Assembly: GCA_021307315.1 (NCBI GenBank)
Contig: JAJSPD010000066.1
Span: forward strand, 1 to 64,000
Length of the DNA: 64,000 nt
From: Bisporella sp. PMI_857
Taxonomy: Eukaryota; Ascomycota; Leotiomycetes; Helotiales; Helotiaceae
Reading direction: 5' to 3'
In this document: positions 56,174 through 64,000 of the stretch, piece after piece
Position numbering within the stretch: the stretch's first letter is position 1
Layout: every line of letters starts with the position of its first letter
The notes under the pieces: generated by a model
Seen by the model: the letters and a program-made list of their open reading frames with translations, nothing else
The model's database searches: none
What the model was told of the DNA's origin: nothing
Made by a program: the position numbers and the translations under genes

Positions 56174-58089
56174 ATTGGAATTTGTTAGAGGAGTTTGGAG
56201 GAGGTGATTGGCAAAGATGTTTTGGGAGGCTGTTCTAATAGGAAGAGTATGGTAGCTTGGACGGGTCAGCCATGAAAGATTTCTTTGATGTACCAGTAGC
56301 TTAAGGAGAGGAAGCACCTACCAAAGGTGAGTGGGAAATATTATAATACCTGAAGTGACTTGAAGTGGCTTGTGAGCGTTGTCTGATGGAAAGGAAAAGA
56401 TGTTTGTGGGAGGATTTAAAGGCCATTTTATATTTGAAAATTTGGCAAGCAGGCCCTTCCATCGGCAATACTATCAACTGCCCTTAGAATGATCTGCAGC
56501 CTCCCCTCTTCAGCTAACTGTCTATGACTACTGTAGCTATGTCTTGATGCAACCCAGATGGCTGTCTTACTGCCAGGAAACATATGCAAAATCGGGACTC
56601 AAATTTGGTGAGCTGCAGGTAAGCTTTTGATTATGAAATCCCAAAGCGGGAGAACCATCGTGCCGTTCGAAGCCGAACTGTGGCATCCATCAACCAGCCA
56701 CTCACTGAATCTATACCGTACCGGAAATTTTACCCTGAATGTAACGCGTGGAAGTATGCCCATACTTTCAAGTTGCACCCGGGGGAATTTCCCCCCTAAA
56801 AGAAGGCGCATGCAGCGACTTACCCCGCTTCCTTATGCCGTACAACGGCTGCCAAGAGCGTTAAAGGGGACGATTTTATACATATGCGGCTCCGCGTCAG
56901 CCGTAAAGCATCCGCCTAAAACCTTAAAAAATTCCGAGAGCTAAACTTAAAAAATCACCACTTACGTGACCATTTTTGAGCCAGTTCACTTTCCTACCTT
57001 GTTAATGCTCATTGTTACAGTCGGACGACTTCATTTCCTCGTACAATTCAAATCAATTACCACTTTTAATCTGTTGCCTTCTCTTCGGATTTGACCCGGC
57101 AATTCACAGCCTTGCGCTGTTGAAAGGGCTCCTGTCTGCAGATACGAGATCTGATCTGACATGCATTCCAGGGGTTTGCTATGATCAAGACTTTTTGTGT
57201 ACTGTTTTCATTTCCAGTTAGCTAATATGCATCAAAGTCTGACACATGGACTCGAAAGAGGGAATATGGATTATCTTGTACCACAGTAAGATTCGTTTAT
57301 ATGACTCCATGCGGGACAATTCTGTCACTTGGTGCATTACAATGAACTGAATGTAAGATCTGATAATAACTCAGTGGTATTTCATGTGCTCTGGAACTTG
57401 TTTGACTTGAATTGACAGGGTCGGCTTTCTCACTTATTCCTCTGAGCTATAAAATTGGCGAGGAGTGGGATCAAGCTTCTAGCTAGGTGGTCCCCGGCAC
57501 CCTTCGGCGCCTTCTTACCCTAGAGGGTGTACAACCAAGTGATTGGATATGTTGAAGAATACGCAACTAGATCGACATAGTTTCCCCTCTAAATGATAGT
57601 GCAGCCGGGAAAGATGACCGGAGAGTAATTGCATTAGATCTTACTGTTATACAGCATACAATCTGCATCCAAGGGTGGTGGCGTGAGAACTATCCCGATT
57701 TACTTACTAAACGATTTTATTGGCAAGTAAATCGCATTTTACTAATGTATTAGGGGTTTGGCTAAATCCATTTTATTGGCTAACTACATGATTTCGTGGT
57801 GTTTCAAGGGGGGTTGACGAAAACTTCCCCGTTGTTCAGCTTATCCCATCCTTGCCTTTCCAAACCATGGTATTAGGCAAGGCAAAGCAAATTATTGAAT
57901 TAGGCAAAGGACTCTCCAAACCAGGGGGAAATAGTCAGCCGTGTAGGTAAGAGCCTTGATCACTGGGGGATAGCGTGGTAGAGAGGAAGCCAGCCCTACT
58001 TGTATTGTAGTTTACCGTAGATTTGTAATACAATTCTATGCCTATCTACCGATCAACCTACACCTTGGTAGCAGGGTCGCAGCCTTCCA
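56174..58089. other. Intergenic, 1.9 kb
   Basis: Promoter side of the defensin-like gene and then AT-rich sequence without coding evidence. Confidence 0.35.
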
Positions 58090-58610
58090 AAAAAAGACTC
58101 CAAACCCTACCTTCGTACGAACTTATACAAAGGCATGCCAAGCAATCCAAACAAGGCCAAAATCCCGCTGTCGAAGGAACCAAGGACGGACTTTAGGGGT
58201 GGTAAGAAAGGAGTGGGATGCCTGCAGGCGAGCATAACTCGGAGGATAGACGAATGATACTGCGAAAAGAGAATAAAAGAGCGTGGGAGGATAAGTGGAG
58301 CTCTTTGCCTCATACGATATGGACCAAATTAGAAGACCACCATCGAAGTCCGTTTTAAAGTAAATACGAAATTGCAAAAGGCAGAGAGTTCTTCCTCGGC
58401 GCAATTGCGAACAAGACGAATTGGAATAGCCCACTTTTTGTGTAAGGCAAGGGTTCCATCGTACGAAACTAGGAAGTGTAGGTGTGGTCGGGCAAACGAA
58501 ACCCCCGACCACCTGCTTTTGTGCTGCCCTGAGGAGGAGGAGGAGCGTCGGCGGAAGGTAGGATCGCATGAGGACCTAGACTCCGTGCGATTTTTAGATA
58601 CTCCGTAAGG
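58090..58610 (+). pseudogene. Non-LTR retrotransposon (Tad-like LINE) 3' remnant
   Basis: The end of the frame 58372-58608 reads KAESSSSAQLRTRRIGIAHF, then CRCGRANETPDHLLLCCP. This is the conserved C-terminal region after the RT/RNase H of Tad-type LINEs, with its CxC...H...C zinc motif. Upstream, fragments such as RAWEDKWSSLPHT fit the same protein in broken frames. The reverse transcriptase itself is missing, consistent with 5' truncation. Confidence 0.7.
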
Positions 58611-60589
58611 GGGGCAAGCAAGTGGCTAATTAGACCCAGGCGACTACGCTAGTTTCAAGTAACTAATTCTCTCTTGCACAAGCATGTCTCGTACGAGGAG
58701 CACATGTATAGATAGGCATAACTAACTTTTTGTTCAGGGCATATATACTAATGGTGTTCTAGGAAGGGCAATTAGGAGTACTGCATAGCTTTAACTAGTT
58801 CAGCATAGGGTGTAAGTAATCAATCAATCCAACAACTTGATTCACTTGTTCCTATTCTTGCGTCGTCTTAATATATTTGCCTTGCCTCTCAGCCCCGGAG
58901 CACAGCCTTCCATCATGCCCTCTGTACTGTTTGTTCCTTAAGCCTATATCAGCACACCGTGCGAACTGTCCTACATATTCTAGCTATAGACCGACACGCG
59001 CATCCGTCCTCTCGAGCTATATAGAAGGTTTGTCTGTCGCCTCTATTATATACTACGCCTAACGACTATGAACCGCTTCGCGTTACCTTGACAGCCCCCC
59101 CCCCAAAAAAACCAATGTTTTTGGGAGCTCTGATTTCTTGACCATAATGTACTTATTTTACTAGAACACGGGATGAGATCGCTGACTATATACCCAGTCT
59201 CGATCAAGGGCTTACAATACTAACAAATTCAACACTCCCACTCGGAAATGCGAACTATAGTCTAGCAATTGCCTTCTAGCGGCAGTCTTATAAAAAAAAA
59301 ATTCAATAGTTCCAATGGGCTTAAAAGCTCTTTATATCTCAGAGAAAATTGCAGTGTATTGTTATCTAAAAATCATAAACCAGCATGTATTTCAGCATCT
59401 CTAGGTAATAAAACCCCCCTATGTTAAAAAAAGAATAGTCTGACCTGCCATGTTTTTTTTTCAGCTTGCTCTAGCTCAATTGCATTTGTGAATTTCTCGA
59501 GATTGATTTTATTTAACGCCTTTATCAAGCTGTCGGTTACTTGGGTCTTTGCCTTTATATTCTAAAGCTTTACAGCTCCCTCAGTAACCTCTTCTCGTAC
59601 AAAATGATGCCTGTATGTCAATAGCTTAGTATGGGCAGGAAATTGAGGGTTTTTTGCGAACGAAATAGCGCCTTGATAGAAGGTACTAGAAATCGAGTGA
59701 TAATTACAAGCTATTATCAAGGTGAATGTATTACAGTTCGTCACGTAATCAGGACATAATTATATCAGTAACTATTCCTAACTAGACTAGTGGCACGTGA
59801 TATAGACCTATTTCCTGGGGAAATCCTCTCGAGCTCTACTTTCTCTCTTTAGTTTAGTATTTTTATAATTGAACTTTACAGTTAGCTTGCAAAAGCGTTT
59901 GTATTGGCTTTGCTGTTACGACCTTTTTTCATCCTTTCCCCAGCCACCGCTCGGTCTTATATGCCCACACACCGAGTCCCTACTTAAAAAGAAAGTAAGC
60001 TTTCTAACCACATTACTTAGTTATATTTTATTTATATCAGGTAGGAACTTCTGCAGTATCTGTCACCTACTAGCCATAGTTCTGGTCGCCTAGTCACGTC
60101 ACACACCAAGTTTGCACCGCGCTGAAAACACGTTTATCAGTCATATAAACAGACTAACCAAATAAACCCAGATCTGTGAAGTGTAATAAAGATTTAGGAT
60201 CTAGAGGAACGTGCTGGGATAGAGAATGTGCTGGTTATTTTCAACCCTCGCCGCCGCCGCCGCCCCTTTCCCTACTAAGGTGGATTGTGTAGATTAAATT
60301 ATTTGTACTGCTGAATTATTGATACTCAATTAGATTGCACGAGAGAAATTGTTTATGCTAGTTCACAAGTAGTAGCAACAATGCTTAAGTACAAATAAAA
60401 ATATTCGAGCAAACAGTACATGTGTGAGAGGCTGATTGAACAAGTTGGCAGGAGCAGGAGGATAAAATTCACTCTCAGCATTTTATTATGTTACCCTCGA
60501 TGCGATTCTCTGACGGATTCTTGATTTCTGTTTTATTTTAAAGATACATCCTGTCAGCAACTGCGTCCTCTGTCTTTCCCAGTTCCTTT
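58611..60589. other. Intergenic, 2 kb
   Basis: AT-rich, no genes. A C10-A7 tract lies near 59096. The segment around 59740-59880 has an LTR-like order (TCACG, a TATAG-like box, then CTCGAGCTC and a T/C-rich tract) and may be a very old relative of the solo LTRs. Confidence 0.3.
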
Positions 60590-61950
60590 TTAGGCATGGG
60601 AAAGCCGCTTTCGATCTTCATTATATTTTATTTCGATATCAGCACCATGTTCCAACAGTATTCTCCTTATAGTGTTTCCCCAGCCTCTTTCGTAAGGACC
60701 GTACAACGCAGTCCTACTACTTGCCACCTTTGCATTGGCGTCTGCACCATTTTGGAGCAAGACTTTAGCTGTTTCAATGAAACCGGAAGCAGCAGCTTGA
60801 TACAATGGTGTAGTGCCCCGCTTGTCTGTAGCCGATATGCTCACGCCGTTTTTGACGAGGTATGCTATACTTTCGCTTAGGGGGATGGGAGAAGAAGTGT
60901 AAACCCTAGCTTAACTTGCAAGATAAGTAGCGTTTTGCCCATTGTGATTGACTTCTTTGATGTCCGCACCCTTCCGGTAGAGTAGCCGGAGCGTTGGAGA
61001 CATTGTTCCAATCGATTTGGCCGCATTCAGCAGAGGTGTACCGCCACCGTTATCTTTGCATCGACATCAGGGACATATTCGAGAATGGAATTTGCTGTGG
61101 CTAACGCCTTGGTTCTGTCGAACTTAGAAAGGCTAGGAAATTGGTCTCTCCAGTTCGATGATGCTAGATGAAGTGGTGTTCGTTGATAACTGTCTTGGCT
61201 TTTTGGGTCCGCTCCTTTTGAGAGGAGAAAATGCAGTATGTCCTCACTCCAGTACCTGCATGCGAAGTATAACGCTGTAAACCCTGAACTGCTTTCAACC
61301 TCCGCGATTCTAACTAGATCGGTCGTGGTCTTGGCGTTGATATCGACCCCTTTTTCCAATATAGTAGCACAGATGGAGGCTGATCGATTTGCGAAACAAC
61401 TCAAGAGATGAAGAACAGTGTTTCCTTTGACGCCTTTTACCAAAGGATTAGCACCATTCGTTAATATGGGTAACACAGCATTGGCCCTCTCATCTGTCCT
61501 TAGATGAGTGAGTATATCATTATTTCAGAAGGTAAGATACCGAATGGGCTTCTGTATATGATCACCGAGGTATCTGTTTCCTACAGAGTGTGCGTGTGGG
61601 AGTAGAGAAGTCCCAGGACATGACACCATACCAGTTACATCGGGGGATACGGGAACTTGAGATATCACTTACTTAACAGGCTCTACGAAGTCAATACCAT
61701 CTGCTCCGCAAGCTGCCAACAATGGCGTCACACCAGGCTGAGTCTTTGCCTCTAGATGCCTCGGCCCAAACATACCAAACAACATCTTCAAAACCTCTGA
61801 ACGCGCAGGCGTAGCCGCAAAGTGAAATACCGTATTACCATAAAGTGTTCGATGGTTCACTATATCTTCTTTTGGAATTCCACTCTCTTCTGTGGCTCTG
61901 ATAGTTGCTCCGGGTATTAAGTAGAAAAAAGAGATGCGAAAGGGGGAGAA
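60590..61950 (-). pseudogene. Ankyrin-repeat protein, probably a pseudogene
   Basis: Ankyrin units follow each other on the minus strand: LYGNTVFHFAATPARSEVL, GVTPLLAACGADG, then after an intron (61672-61499, GTAAGT...CTAAG) GNTVLHLLSCFANR, GFTALYFACRYWSEDILHFLL, RTPLHLASSNW and GTTPLYQAAASGFIETAKVLL. A 1-nt frameshift near 61050 separates DAK from DNGGGTPLLNAAKS, and a stop near 60915 follows NATYLAS before SESIAYLVKNG. The N-terminal exon and start codon were not found. Ankyrin genes of this kind are common, variable and often broken in fungal genomes. Confidence 0.7.
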
Positions 61951-62375
61951 AAAGGTTGTGTGAAAGGGATTCAGTTAGAGCCCCAGCGCACAATTGAGCA
62001 AAACGGGCGATCATAGCAGCAGCCAATCAAAAAGAGGCAGTGACATTCTTTCGAGATTAAGCGAGCAAAATTCCAGTCTCCACATCGCCCCTCTATCTCG
62101 CTCAGGTGTGAACAATTGTTTCCAGTTATTTGCTCGAAGCTAGGCATGAGACACGGAAGGGGAAGCGATATGGTGCAAAACTGTCGTCTCTGCTATTCCG
62201 CACGCTAGTGCGCAATTTCCCACAGGTTTACGGATTAGGTTGCACGTGTTGATATTGAGGTCTTCTTTCATGATTTCTACGCTTCCGCATTCTTTAATAT
62301 ATAGCTTCGGATAACCCACTGTTTAACTCAAATTTATTTTCTGGCCTGACTAAATACTGTTTCTCCTCCGCAATA
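61951..62375. other. Intergenic between divergent relics
   Basis: About 425 bp; no coding evidence apart from a possible lost first exon of the ankyrin gene. Confidence 0.35.
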
Positions 62376-63042
62376 ATGGCAACAAGCAATCCCAGTCTCG
62401 TCAAACTTGTAGCGGAGAGCCCGTGGCATGCCGCCTACCCACCACAAAAATCACTGTGCCAGTCGTCACTCGTAAGACGCTTCTTTCATGGACGCTCGAA
62501 GGAAGAAGAGCCGGAAAGAATTTCGTTCTTGTGGACCTTCGGAGGTCGGATTACGAGGTATGTCTTAATGTTCTTATTATAGATCTTTGCAATGGCGACC
62601 ACATCCTAAAAGAATTGAAATCCATCCATGTACTGAAATACTGACCATATAAGGGCGATACTATTCGTGGATTAGTCAATCTGCCCGCTCAGTCTCTCCA
62701 CTTTACCATCCCTGCATTATACAGCCTCTGCTCGACCACCAATATTCGGACTGTGATTTGGTACTGTAGTATATTATCCGCTTTCTGCATCCGTAATCTA
62801 CACACTCGTAATCTGGTCTTTTTTTCACTTTGCTGCCTTTAGTTTCCATGGCTAAAATTTTGTAGGTTCCTCACGCGGTCGTGGTAGCCGCGCAGCGAGT
62901 TGGTTTGCAGATTATATCAAGGACTAGGACAAACACTGGGATTGAAAGCTGTGCCCCCAAAAATGGCATTAAGGGTTGGGCGACAGTAGGAGGTGAATAT
63001 GTGAGAATGATGGACGGATACGATGCTTCGGTATGGAAGTAA
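62376..63042 (+). pseudogene. Rhodanese-like (Cdc25/arsenate-reductase type) pseudogene
   Basis: Three exon-like parts with two recognisable introns. Part 1 has SPWHAAYPP, then after a frameshift near 62440 KNFVLVDLRRSDYE. Part 2 (after an ATAAG acceptor near 62655) has GDTIRGLVNLPAQSLHF and VIWYC. Part 3 (after TTGTAG near 62864) has SSRGRGSRAASWFADYIKD and then TAG. The C-terminal GIKGWATVGGEYVRMMDGYD follows in another frame and ends at TAA 63040-63042. The Cys of the WYC-x-SSRGRG loop is kept. The TAG stands where related proteins have Gln (CAG), a C-to-T change. Two frameshifts and a stop make it nonfunctional. Confidence 0.82.
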
Positions 63043-63668
63043 AGTGGATGTCTCTCCTAGTAAGCGTGGCATGTTCTCCATAGTGTGGGATGAGACCCGT
63101 GTCTTCAAGGACTCGCGAGGCCTTTCCATCTCTGACACTTGTATAAGAAACGCTCCCACCTCTTGGGACTGTTGTTCTGTCATAGGCGCTAGTGCACTGC
63201 ATAATAAGCGGAAATGGCCTAAAGCCTAGTTTGAATTGCCGACGCAGCCATCTGCATTGACATGGAATGTGTTTTCTGTTGATTGTATCAGCTAAACATC
63301 TGCACAATGTAGACAACGTGCCTTAAATATGAATTAGGTAAAAGGTCGATCTATTGCCAGTCTTGCCTCTTGTTTCGTGCCCGACTAGAGATAAGCTCCT
63401 TTTCTTCAGCCTCCTCTTATACATTCGCCGTTGCAACTTACATAATTTTATTAAATATGTTAAGTGCGAGCCTACTTCTTATTGCAAACTAAGTCGAATC
63501 CGCTTTGAACCGTGGCCAACTGACTCTCTATGCACATATTGTTTAAAGTATGCGCGACTGTTTATAGTCTCCTCAGGATGCTTCGTGCTCCTCCCTTTCT
63601 TAATTTTACTCTCAGACTTTGCATATAATAAGATACCATCCCACCGAATCGCTTTGCCCGATGGTTCT
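63043..63668. other. Intergenic
   Basis: No supported gene. The open frames here overlap the rhodanese relic or lack any domain. Confidence 0.35.
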
Positions 63669-63835
63669 TGTCACGTCCCGTCCTGAAGAACACGTAACTC
63701 ACTGTAGCCCAGAGCCTCTCGCGTATATATAGAACCCGCTTTCCTCGAGCTTTTTTTCTTTTTTAACTTTAGATTCTTACATATCGTACCACTGTTGCTC
63801 ACTGTATCTGTAAATGCACAGCGCGTGCCGTGACA
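63669..63835 (+). repeat. Solo LTR (167 bp)
   Basis: TGTCACG...CGTGACA ends, a TATATATAG box and the same internal blocks as the LTR at 54501-54669. Flanks (GTTCT / GATTT) show no target duplication, so it is old, or its ends were altered after insertion. Confidence 0.75.
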
Positions 63836-64000
63836 GATTTCGGCATCAAGTACCCCTCCAGCCACTGAACTCATGCTGGTGGCTTCCAACCAAAATCCGC
63901 CGTTTGCGGCTATGACAACCCCGGAAAAACTTTTTACATTGATAGTTCCCTTGGCCTGTGCAGAGAAGCAGACAGTGCTTTCTCACCGCTCGAAGAGTTT
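63836..64000 (+). other. Open stretch at the window edge, unassigned
   Basis: From about 63867 one plus-strand frame is open to the end (FQPKSAVCGYDNPGKTFYID and SLGLCREADSAFSP). It could be an exon of a gene continuing beyond 64000, or chance. No family recognised. Confidence 0.25.

Noticed and set aside
55817..56317. Unspliced 166-residue secreted protein
   Set aside because: It starts upstream of the likely signal peptide and reads through a perfect intron; the spliced version gives a coherent cysteine pattern.
59740..59880. Third LTR related to the solo LTRs
   Set aside because: Only the order of motifs is similar; no clear TG...CA ends, so not listed as a repeat.

Overview
The window looks like nuclear DNA of a filamentous ascomycete (Pezizomycotina). 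Genes carry short introns of 47-87 nt with GTRNGT-like donors and CTRAY branch points. The families present (HET, DUF6594, Zn2Cys6, NmrA, a nuclear-encoded ATP synthase subunit 9) are typical of these fungi. Many HET/DUF6594/kinase-type genes set among decayed transposons would fit a Leotiomycete, but that placement is only an inference.

Layout. 0-2.7 kb: the 5' part of a minus-strand Ty3/gypsy retrotransposon (LTR, self-priming PBS, gag, -1 frameshift site, protease), apparently inserted beside an older LTR. 3.1-3.7 kb: mitochondrial ATP synthase subunit 9 precursor. 4.8-5.5 kb: PIF1-like helicase remnant. 6.2-8.0 kb: a 583-aa membrane protein of unknown function. 9.7-20 kb: an island of signalling and cell-death-type genes, namely a Ser/Thr kinase, a DUF6594 membrane protein, a 94-aa protein, a caspase-like/pseudokinase fusion and a HET-domain protein. 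21.9-24.2 kb: a bZIP protein fused to a fungal transcription-factor regulatory domain. 25.6-30.4 kb: a ferric-reductase pseudogene and a frameshifted GPI-anchored protein gene. 33.2-34.7 kb: a Zn2Cys6 regulator. 35.1-35.7 kb: an alcohol-dehydrogenase relic. 37.2-48.1 kb: a metabolic stretch with a divergent NmrA/enoyl-reductase pair, a P-loop sugar/nucleoside kinase diverging from a ten-exon sugar transporter that carries two lesions, and a Gal4-type regulator convergent with the transporter. 49.1-49.7 kb: RecQ-like helicase relic. 50.6-54.2 kb: a 169-aa protein diverging from a secreted 727-aa protein with 17 copies of a 9-residue Lys/Glu/Pro repeat. 55.9-56.2 kb: a small secreted cysteine-rich peptide with defensin (CS-alpha-beta) spacing that appears only after splicing. 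58-64 kb: LINE tail, ankyrin and rhodanese pseudogenes, and a solo LTR related to one at 54.5 kb.

Points most worth attention: (1) the 11-nt match between the predicted RNA 5' end and the PBS of the retrotransposon, with a G GGA AAC slippery site; (2) the defensin-like peptide hidden by a 53-nt intron; (3) the caspase-like/pseudokinase fusion inside a run of cell-death-type genes; (4) two GC-AG introns, both 57 nt, in two unrelated transcription-factor genes; (5) several genes caught in early decay. All exon models were built by eye from splice signals and reading frame and have not been tested against RNA.
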